Below, one piece after another: positions 57,722 through 64,000 of a stretch of 64,000 nucleotides of DNA. The notes under the pieces are model-generated. The model did no database searches. It worked only from the letters and a program-made list of their open reading frames with translations, and was not told the DNA's origin. The DNA lies in NCBI RefSeq assembly GCF_900105945.1, contig NZ_FNSO01000004.1:248001-312000 (forward strand). Reading direction: 5' to 3'. The stretch is from Amycolatopsis tolypomycina (lineage in GTDB: Bacteria > Actinomycetota > Actinomycetes > Mycobacteriales > Pseudonocardiaceae). The position numbers and the translations under genes were made by a program. Positions within the stretch are counted from its first letter, which is position 1. Every line of letters starts with the position of its first letter.

Positions 57722-60700
57722 ATGCGGCCAGTGCTGCTGGAGATGACCGGCTTCGCGTCCTTCCGCGAGAAGACCGAGATCAGCTTCGAGGACACCGATT
57801 ACTTCGCGCTCGTCGGGCCGACCGGCGCGGGCAAGAGCACAGTCATCGACGCGCTCACCTTCGCCCTGTACGGCTCGGTCGCCCGCTGGGACCACGAAGG
57901 TCTCGTCGCGCCCGCGCTCGCCCCGACGGTCAACCGCGCGACCGTGCGGCTGGTCTTCGACGCCGGCGGCGCGCGTTACCACGTGGTGCGGGAAGTCCGG
58001 CGCAGCGGCGGGAAGAAACCCACGGTCAGCGTCAAGAACGTCCGCCTGGAACGGCTCGTCGACCCCACCGCGTCCGGCGGCCCGGAGGACGACGCCGATC
58101 CGGTCGCCGCGGACTCCGAGGTCACCCCGGCGGTCGAACGCCTGCTCGGGTTGACGTTCAAGCACTTCTGCACCTGCGTGGCGCTGCCCCAGGGCGACTT
58201 CGCCGAGTTCCTGCACGCGAAGGCCGCCGACCGGCAGAAGATCCTCATCAAGCTGCTGGGCCTGGAGGTCTACGAGCGGATCGGCCGCCGGGCCGGTGTG
58301 ACGGCGGAGCAGCAGAAGCAGCGCGCCGCCGTGCTCACCGAACAGCTGGGCAGCTACGCCGACGCCACCGAGGAAGCCGTCGCCGGGCTGGCCGCGCGGA
58401 TGACGGCGCTGGAAGAGCTGGACGCGCGGGTGAACGCGGCCCTGCCGGGGCTGACCGACGCCACCCGCGCGCACGACGAAGCCCGCCAACGCGTCGTCGC
58501 GCTCACGAGTGAACTGAAAATCCTCGACGGGGTAGCACGCCCGGACGGTGTCGAAGACCTCGAAAGCCGGCGACGCGCGGCAGCGGACGCGGCCACGGCC
58601 GCCCGCACCGCGTTGGAGACGGCGGAAACGGCGGACGAAGCCGCCCGGGCCGCGCTCGCCGCGGCACCCGACCGGGGCGAGCTGGAACGGATCCGGGCCG
58701 CTCGCACCGAACTCGCCGACCTCGAGCAGGCACTCCCGCGCCTCGACGAAGCAGCTAAAGCGGCGAAGCAGGCGAAGGAAGCTGCCGCCACGGCAGCGCG
58801 CGAAGCGGTGTCCGTCCTCGACGCGGCCCGGGAGAACCGGGACCGGACGGCCCGGGCGGCGGAGGACACCGCCGCCGAAGCCGCGCGCGCCCGGCAGAAC
58901 CGGGAAAGGCTCGCCGGCCTGCGGCCGCCGGCGGATCTCGGGGACCTGTCGGCGGAATCGGCGAGGGTGGCGAAGCGCACGGCGGCCGCCGAAGCGCGCC
59001 TGCAGGCCGCGGAGACCGCCGACGCCGAAGCACGCCAGGCCCTCGAAGCGCAGCCCGACGTCGCTCCGCTCGCGGCCGCGCGCTCCGATGCCCGCACGCT
59101 CTACACGATCTGCGACGCGCAGCGCAAAGCCGCGCCGGAGCAGGCCGCGCGCCGGGCCGAGCTCGAAACGGCGCGCGCGGCCCTCGCCGCCGCCGACGCC
59201 GAACTCGCCGCGGCGAAGACGGCGCTGGCCGAAGCCGAGCGGGCCGGGCAGGCCCTGGTGCTGCGGGCCGGGCTCGCCGTCGGGCACCCGTGCCCGGTGT
59301 GCGAGCAGGAAGTCACGGCCCTGCCGGACACCGGCGGCCACGCCCACCTTGCCGAGGCCCGCGAACGCGTCGACCACGCCGAACGCGGCCGTGCGGCGGC
59401 CGAATCGGGCGTGCGCACCCTGGAGCGGGCCGTGGACCGCGACGCCGACTCGGCCGCGTCGGCGGCCGCGCAGGCGGAAGAACTGCGTGCGGTCCTGGCG
59501 GAAGTGGCGGGCCCACCCGGGTCCGCGGTGCTGCTGCGGCCGGTCGAAGCGGCTTTTTCCGAGCAGGACTACGCGGATCTCGTCGCCGCCGTGCGCGAAC
59601 GCGGCGAGTGGCTGTCGAAGACGATCGACGGCCGCACCCGCGTCGCCGAAGCCGCACGCGCCGCCGACGCGGAACTGGCCGCGGCCCGTGCCGAACGCAC
59701 GAAGGCGCAGCAGGAGGCCGAGGTCGTGGCGAAGTCGTTCGCGGCGGCCCGCGAGGCCTTGCGGGCGGCCCGCGATCCCCTGGTGGAGCTGGGGGCGCCG
59801 GCGCTCGACGGCGACGACGTCCCGGCGGGGTGGCAGCGCCTCACCACGTGGGCGGCTTCCGCGCTGGCCGAACGGCGCACCGTGCTGGCCGCCCTCGAAG
59901 CGGCCGCCGAAGCCGCGGGCAAGGAAGCCGTCGTGGCGGCGGAGGACTTCCGGACCGCCGAGCGGGACGCCGAACAGCGGCGCACCCGGGCGGTCGACAC
60001 GGGACTGGCCGAGCAGGCGGCGAACACCGGACTGGCGGCCGCCCGGCAACGGCAGGCGGAACTCGCGGCGACCCTCGACGGCGCACCGGCGGCCGACGTG
60101 GTCACCGCGCAGCTCGCCCGCGTGGCGGAACTCGAGCAGGCCGCGAAAACCGCGGACACCGGGCTGCGGACGGCCCGCGCGACCGCGAAACAGGCCACGG
60201 AGAGCCAGGCGGACATCGTGAAGCAGGTCGACGCCGAACGGCAGAAACTGTCCCGGGCCCGCGACCCGCTGGTCGGCCTGGGCGCTCCGCCGATCGACGG
60301 CGAAAGCCTGCTCGACGCCTGGACCGCGCTCACGGACTGGGCCGCCGGCCAGGCGAACGCCCACCGCGAGCGGCTGGCCGTCGCGAAGACCGCCGAGGGC
60401 GAAGCCGCCGAAGCGTTGCAGGCGGCCGAACGCGCGGTCGCCGACGACGTCACCGCGCTCGGGGTCGCCGCGGCAGACGGGCCGGTGCGCGACCGCGTCC
60501 CGGTCGCCGTCGCGGCCGCGCGCGCCCGTGCCGAAGCCGACCACACCGAACTGAAACGGCGGGTCGCGCACGTGGCCGGGCTGCACGAGGACATCGCGGC
60601 CGCGGAGTCCGAAGCCCAGGTCGCGCGGCTGCTCGCGGATCAGCTGCGCTCGGACAAGTTCCCGCGCTGGCTGATCGCCGGAGCGCTCGACACGCTGGTG

Positions 60701-61123
60701 GCCGAGGCGTCGGCGTCGCTGCTCGAACTGTCCGGCGGCCAGTTCGAGCTGACCCACGACAAGGGCGACTTCCTGGTGGTGGACCACAACGAGGCCGACG
60801 CCCGGCGCCCGGTCAAGACACTGTCCGGCGGTGAGACGTTCCAGGCGTCGCTGGCGCTCGCTCTCGCGCTGTCTTCACAGCTGGGGGCCATGGCGGCCGA
60901 AGGCGCGACCCGGCTGGAATCGATCTTCCTCGACGAAGGCTTCGGCACGCTCGACGAAGCCACCCTCGACGTCGTGGCGTCCACTCTGGAGAACCTCGCC
61001 GCGTCCGGCTCCCGGATGGTCGGGGTCATCACGCACGTGCCGGCGCTCGCCGAGCGCGTCCCGGTGCGGTTCCTGGTCACCCGCGACGGCACCGGCTCGC
61101 ACATCGCCAGGGAGGGCGCATGA
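57722..61123 (+). CDS. sbcC: Exonuclease ATPase SbcC (Rad50 homologue)
   Basis: A 1133-residue SMC-like ATPase. Walker A is GPTGAGKSTVIDAL (about 33-46), Q-loop LPQGDFAEFLHAKAADRQ. Long coiled coils enclose a zinc hook CPVC with Cys524 and Cys527. The ABC signature is LSGGETFQASLALALA (from 1034), Walker B ESIFLDEGFGTLDE (about 1066) and H-loop in VITHVPALAERV. It tethers DNA ends and controls SbcD nuclease access. The coiled coils are extremely Ala/Glu/Arg-rich, which makes long false frames on the other strand. ATGA overlap couples it to the next gene. Confidence 0.96.
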   Translation: MRPVLLEMTGFASFREKTEISFEDTDYFALVGPTGAGKSTVIDALTFALYGSVARWDHEGLVAPALAPTVNRATVRLVFDAGGARYHVVREVRRSGGKKPTVSVKNVRLERLVDPTASGGPEDDADPVAADSEVTPAVERLLGLTFKHFCTCVALPQGDFAEFLHAKAADRQKILIKLLGLEVYERIGRRAGVTAEQQKQRAAVLTEQLGSYADATEEAVAGLAARMTALEELDARVNAALPGLTDATRAHDEARQRVVALTSELKILDGVARPDGVEDLESRRRAAADAATAARTALETAETADEAARAALAAAPDRGELERIRAARTELADLEQALPRLDEAAKAAKQAKEAAATAAREAVSVLDAARENRDRTARAAEDTAAEAARARQNRERLAGLRPPADLGDLSAESARVAKRTAAAEARLQAAETADAEARQALEAQPDVAPLAAARSDARTLYTICDAQRKAAPEQAARRAELETARAALAAADAELAAAKTALAEAERAGQALVLRAGLAVGHPCPVCEQEVTALPDTGGHAHLAEARERVDHAERGRAAAESGVRTLERAVDRDADSAASAAAQAEELRAVLAEVAGPPGSAVLLRPVEAAFSEQDYADLVAAVRERGEWLSKTIDGRTRVAEAARAADAELAAARAERTKAQQEAEVVAKSFAAAREALRAARDPLVELGAPALDGDDVPAGWQRLTTWAASALAERRTVLAALEAAAEAAGKEAVVAAEDFRTAERDAEQRRTRAVDTGLAEQAANTGLAAARQRQAELAATLDGAPAADVVTAQLARVAELEQAAKTADTGLRTARATAKQATESQADIVKQVDAERQKLSRARDPLVGLGAPPIDGESLLDAWTALTDWAAGQANAHRERLAVAKTAEGEAAEALQAAERAVADDVTALGVAAADGPVRDRVPVAVAAARARAEADHTELKRRVAHVAGLHEDIAAAESEAQVARLLADQLRSDKFPRWLIAGALDTLVAEASASLLELSGGQFELTHDKGDFLVVDHNEADARRPVKTLSGGETFQASLALALALSSQLGAMAAEGATRLESIFLDEGFGTLDEATLDVVASTLENLAASGSRMVGVITHVPALAERVPVRFLVTRDGTGSHIAREGA

Positions 61124-62091
61124 CGGCAGTGGCGGGGATGAACTTCAGCATCGACGCCTGGGACCCGGGCTACGGCAGCTCGATGGAGGCCGAGGAACTC
61201 GGCCGCTCCCAGGCCGAGGTCGAGCTCGACGTCGAGGTCCCCGAGGCCGAGTGGGCGCCGATCGACCCGTCGGCGGTGACACCGCCGGAGGCCGTGCTGT
61301 TCGTCGACGGCGTCCGGCGGATCGACGCGCGGGTCTGGATCGACGACCCGGAGGGCACGAACTCGGCGTCCATCGGCATCTGCGCGTCCTACGCGGCGGG
61401 GGTCGTGTGCTGCTGCGAGGGGCAGGCGCACGTCGTGGGCACCGACGTCCGGCGCGGGCTGTTCACCGTCGCCCCGCAGGCCGACGACATCGTCACCCCG
61501 GCCGGCACCTACATCGCGCACCGCGCGGCGGCCAAGGAGGACAAGCCGCTGCCGGTGGTGCTGTCCTCGGCGTTGCAGGAGCAGCTGGCGCTGGCCGAGG
61601 AGGAAACGGCGATCAGGGCGCGCACGGCGGGCCACGCGCGCGACGACCTGCTCGTGGTGGACGGCCCGCTGCGCGGCCGGGCGCACCTCGACCGGGCCGT
61701 CGGGTTCATCAAGAGCCACCAGACGACGTACCTGCCCGGCGAGCTCAACGCCATGGTCGGCAGGCTCGGCCCGCACCAGCGGACGCCGGTGTTCCTGATG
61801 GGCACGACCTGGGTCCGGCATTCCTGGTACCTGCGGCTGCCGTCGGCGGGCGGCCCGCCGTGGTCCGGGGTCGTGCGGGTGGAGGCGGCGCCGCACCTCG
61901 GCCGCGACCAGGTCGCCGAGCTGGCGAACGTGACCCAGTCCGTGCTGGGGCGGTTCGCGTCGGTCGCCTACAAGGATTCGCGGGCGCCGCAGAACCTCTA
62001 CCCGATCGCCGGGCTCGAGCGCGACCTGCGCCACCGCCTCGGTGACCAGCAGTTCGTCTACCGGGCGCTGCGGCTGGCCGCGGCCCGCTGA
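61120..62091 (+). CDS. nurA: NurA-domain nuclease
   Basis: A 323-residue RNase H-like-fold nuclease. NurA landmarks are LFVDGVRRIDARVWID (about 65; first metal Asp), LLVVDGPLRGRAHLDRAVGF (about 183; second acidic site) directly followed by KSHQTTYLPG (conserved Lys), and RHSWYLRLPS with SGVVRVEA later. The C-terminal KDSRAPQNLYPIAGLERDLR matches the family's conserved end. It forms the end-resecting nuclease driven by HerA. Translationally coupled to sbcC. The length fits the family (300-400). Confidence 0.82.
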   Translation: MTAVAGMNFSIDAWDPGYGSSMEAEELGRSQAEVELDVEVPEAEWAPIDPSAVTPPEAVLFVDGVRRIDARVWIDDPEGTNSASIGICASYAAGVVCCCEGQAHVVGTDVRRGLFTVAPQADDIVTPAGTYIAHRAAAKEDKPLPVVLSSALQEQLALAEEETAIRARTAGHARDDLLVVDGPLRGRAHLDRAVGFIKSHQTTYLPGELNAMVGRLGPHQRTPVFLMGTTWVRHSWYLRLPSAGGPPWSGVVRVEAAPHLGRDQVAELANVTQSVLGRFASVAYKDSRAPQNLYPIAGLERDLRHRLGDQQFVYRALRLAAAR

Positions 62092-62102
62092 CAGCCTGGG
62101 GC

Positions 62103-62137
62103 CCCGGGGCGGCGGACTGGGGATGCGCCGCCCCGGG
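62103..62137 (+). terminator. Terminator of the herA-nurA operon
   Basis: A perfect 12-bp stem CCCGGGGCGGCG (62103-62114) with its complement at 62126-62137, 11 bp past the nurA stop. Confidence 0.75.
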
Positions 62138-62153
62138 TGTCCGGTGTGGAGGG

Positions 62154-62654
62154 TCAGCTCCGCGAGCCGTCTCCGGTCTGCGGTGCCCCCGCCGGCTTGA
62201 CCGCGACCTGCGGTTTCGCGGGCTTGGCCGGCTTCGGCGGCTTCGGCTTGGCGGTGGGCGGCTTCGGCTTCGTCGTCGGCGGCTGGGGCTTCGTCGTGGT
62301 GGGCGGCGGGGTGCCCGTGATCGTGAAGGACTCGACCGCCTTGCGGCCGTCCGAGCACGGGAACGACGCCGTGTACTTGCCGGGCCGCCGGATCGCCGTC
62401 GTGCTGCCGCCCATCCGGCCCCAGTTGCCCATGCCGACCATCGTGATCGGAGACGTGAAGCCCGCCGACGTGACCGGCCCGGCCGGCGTGCACCCGTGGC
62501 CCAGCCCCGAGTACACCTGCGCGTCGATCCGGCCGCCGGGTTCGACCTGCCGGGTCAGGCTCCACCAGACCTCGTCGGCCGCACTGGCCGGGGCCGACAG
62601 GGCGAGTGTCGCCGCGCTCGCGGCCAGCAGGCCGATCAGGGTTTTCTTGACCAT
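62154..62654 (-). CDS. Secreted protein with Pro/Lys-rich tail
   Basis: A 166-residue exported protein. Signal peptide 1-26 (KKTLIGLLAASAATLALSAP, cut after ASA). A folded beta-rich domain of about 90 residues follows, with VWWSLTRQVEPGGRIDAQVY and two cysteines (GHGCTP and FPCSDG) that may pair. The PTTTKPQPPTTKPKPP-type tail may span or bind the cell wall, but no LPXTG motif ends it. Function unknown. Confidence 0.8.
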   Translation of the reverse strand: MVKKTLIGLLAASAATLALSAPASAADEVWWSLTRQVEPGGRIDAQVYSGLGHGCTPAGPVTSAGFTSPITMVGMGNWGRMGGSTTAIRRPGKYTASFPCSDGRKAVESFTITGTPPPTTTKPQPPTTKPKPPTAKPKPPKPAKPAKPQVAVKPAGAPQTGDGSRS

Positions 62655-62719
62655 GGTTTCCGTCCCCTCTCGTTGTGCTCCCCCCACGCTCGAGCCGGGG
62701 AAACGGTTGAGCCGCGGTC

Positions 62720-63304
62720 TCAGCCCTTGCAGCCGGGCGCGGTCGCGGCGGCCGTCATCAGCTCCGGGGCTGCCGTCACGGCGCCGACCGGGTCGTAGGT
62801 GCCGTCGAGGTCCCGCTGCGCCTGCTCGACGGCGTCGCCGGCCGGGCCCTGGGACGCTTCGTCGCCCCGCTTCGCGCGGTCGAGCTTGGTCTTCGCCTCG
62901 GTGGCGCGGTCGCGGGCCTTCGTGAACTTCGCGAGGAAGCCCTGCCGCACGGTCTCGGCGAGCGGCACCGGCGCGGGCGGCAGCGCGGTCAGCTTGTCCA
63001 CCGTCTCGCCGGTGCGGGCCGCGATGCCGCCCAGCGACGCGCTGAGCGCCTTCTGCGCTTCGGCGATCGTCTTGGGCGACGGGCCGGTCTCGGTTTCCCG
63101 GTTGGTGCGCTCCCGGTAGCCGTTGACGGCGGAGCAGAAGCCGTCCATCCAGCTGACGGCCGCCGGGTCGGCGGTCGGCTCGACCGTGATGGTCTGGACC
63201 GGGCTCGGCTGCGGGGCGGCAGGCGGCGGCGCCGGCGCGGCGGGCTTGGTCCCGCACGCGGTCAGCAGCAGGCAGGCGCCGAGCAGAGCGGCAGTGATCT
63301 TCAT
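62720..63304 (-). CDS. Lipoprotein, function unknown
   Basis: 194 residues with a type II signal peptide ending in lipobox LLTAC (Cys at about 17), a Pro-rich spacer (TKPAAPAPPPAAPQPSPVQT) and a helical domain (MDGFCSAVNGYRERTNRETE, AKTKLDRAKRGDEASQGPAG). A second Cys near the end (APGCKG) may bond with the one in GFCSAV. Similar helical lipoproteins are widespread in Pseudonocardiaceae. No function is known. Confidence 0.82.
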   Translation of the reverse strand: MKITAALLGACLLLTACGTKPAAPAPPPAAPQPSPVQTITVEPTADPAAVSWMDGFCSAVNGYRERTNRETETGPSPKTIAEAQKALSASLGGIAARTGETVDKLTALPPAPVPLAETVRQGFLAKFTKARDRATEAKTKLDRAKRGDEASQGPAGDAVEQAQRDLDGTYDPVGAVTAAPELMTAAATAPGCKG

Positions 63305-63357
63305 TCCGAATCCCCTCGTGTTTGCCGGTACACGCGCGAGGGGCCCGGAAGGTTGCG

Positions 63358-63612
63358 TCAGGCGGCGGCGAGCGTGCCGCCGAGTGCCCGGCGGCCGGCT
63401 TCGGTGAGTTCGGCGCGCGTCCACTGGCCGACGGCGACGACCCGGGCGGCCCGGATCAGCCCGGCTCGCGCGAGCTGGTGCGCGGTGGCCTGGTCGCAGC
63501 ACGGGAGGCCGTCGACCCGCAGGTCGGGCTCACAGCTGCAGGTGAGTTCGGCCCGCCCGGCCCCGACGGCCCGCAGCATCGCCATCGCCCGGCGATTCAG
63601 TTCGGTGTCCAT
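63358..63612 (-). CDS. Small Cys-containing hypothetical protein
   Basis: 84 residues with a cysteine cluster (TCSCEPDLRVDGLPCCDQAT) inside what resembles a winged-helix layout (ELNRRAMAMLRAVGAG, then ATAHQLARAGLIRAARVVA and WTRAELTEAGRRAL). It could bind metal or be redox-sensitive. ATG 63612 is chosen because GGGGG lies 6 nt upstream; the in-frame ATG at 63618 directly abuts that site. Confidence 0.6.
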   Translation of the reverse strand: MDTELNRRAMAMLRAVGAGRAELTCSCEPDLRVDGLPCCDQATAHQLARAGLIRAARVVAVGQWTRAELTEAGRRALGGTLAAA

Positions 63613-63705
63613 GGTCATCCCCCTCTGTGGTGCCGACTATGAGGAGACGTGGCCGCGGTCACCGAATACGCCACTTCGCCCACGGTCACCCGAACGGGGG
63701 CAGGC

Positions 63706-64000
63706 TCAGAGCCGTTCCTGCAGCGCGTCGGCCGCGGCGAGCAGGTCGGCCGCCCACCGCGCGCCGGGCTTGCGGCCGATCCGCTCGATCGGGCCCGACA
63801 CCGACACGGCCGCGACGACCGTGCCCGCCGAGTCGCGCACCGGGGCCGAGATGCTCGCCACTCCGGGCTCGCGCTCGGCCACGCTCTGCGCCCAGCCACG
63901 GCGGCGTACCTCCAGGAGCGTCCGCTCGCCGAAGACCGCGTCGGTCAGGATCGTGCGCTGCGTGTGCGGGTCGGCCCAGGCCGCGAGCACCTTCGCGCCC
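63706..64000 (-). CDS. ndgR: IclR-family regulator, NdgR/LtbR-like (C-terminal part)
   Basis: The gene continues past the window edge. The visible 97 residues are the end of the IclR effector domain: KVLAAWADPHTQRTILTDAV, TLLEVRRRGWAQSVAEREPG, VASISAPVRDSAGTVVAAVS and a helical tail. This wording is characteristic of NdgR/LtbR, which in actinobacteria lies divergent from leuCD and controls leucine and related amino-acid genes. The presence of hupB nearby and leuB in the window fits that neighbourhood. leuCD would be expected just beyond 64000. Confidence 0.85.
   Translation of the reverse strand, partial: GAKVLAAWADPHTQRTILTDAVFGERTLLEVRRRGWAQSVAEREPGVASISAPVRDSAGTVVAAVSVSGPIERIGRKPGARWAADLLAAADALQERL

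Noticed and set aside
57368..60787. 1139-codon minus-strand open frame
   Set aside because: Antisense shadow of the Ala/Glu/Arg-rich coiled coils of sbcC; low-complexity composition without motifs.

Overview
This is a GC-rich chromosomal segment from a filamentous actinobacterium, most likely Amycolatopsis or a close Pseudonocardiaceae relative. The basis is inference from content and gene order: ilvC-serA-leuB-cimA in one run, HU with a long Lys/Ala tail, Lsr2, an SsgA-like protein, DUF397, an NdgR-type IclR regulator, many GTG/TTG starts, and several start codons placed directly behind a -10 box (leaderless genes). No organism name was supplied and none could be checked.

Region 1 (1-17.4 kb) is core. 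It holds the end of ilvC, serA, leuB and citramalate synthase (cimA), all branched-chain or serine metabolism. Between these lie small accessory genes: DUF397, a double SnoaL protein, an ankyrin protein, a luciferase-like oxidoreductase pair facing a TetR regulator across a palindromic operator, and a large secreted subtilase. cimA has a leaderless Ile-rich leader peptide followed by a hairpin and an intrinsic terminator, which looks like a classical isoleucine attenuator. An FAH-family hydrolase, a flavin monooxygenase, a HAD phosphatase, tRNA-Gln(CTG) and tRNA-Glu(CTC) follow.

Region 2 (about 17.35-38.05 kb) looks like a decayed integrative element at the tRNA-Glu 3' end. A 27-nt imperfect copy of that end (22/27) sits at 38020-38046. 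Inside are a serine recombinase remnant, an Rhs toxin remnant with an intact Imm26-like immunity gene, an ORF-less group II intron remnant, a KAP-like NTPase, a foreign copy of the hupB 3' end, a STAND/TPR protein, a GT-B-like protein with heptamer repeats at its 5' end, a frameshifted DUF4365 nuclease-like gene, an IS21 element with intact target duplication, an XRE/ImmA peptidase pair, a Toprim-like fragment, an AlbA_2 protein and a DUF2637 protein.

Region 3 (38.1-52.7 kb) opens with a two-gene conflict-type cassette: an EACC1-like protein and a caspase-HEAT-Hsp70 (DnaK) fusion. Then come ybdD-cstA facing an SSS permease-sigma factor-membrane protein operon (probable pyruvate or monocarboxylate uptake), an SsgA-like protein, a secreted GH54/CBM42 arabinofuranosidase under a LacI-type palindrome, a flavoprotein-membrane protein-TetR group with its own operator, and Lsr2.

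Region 4 (52.7-64 kb) returns to the leu/hup neighbourhood. It has degenerate tandem repeats behind hupB, hupB itself, a tightly packed HerA-SbcD(Mre11)-SbcC(Rad50)-NurA operon for DNA-end processing, two secreted/lipoprotein genes, a small Cys-rich protein and the C-terminal end of an NdgR-like IclR regulator.
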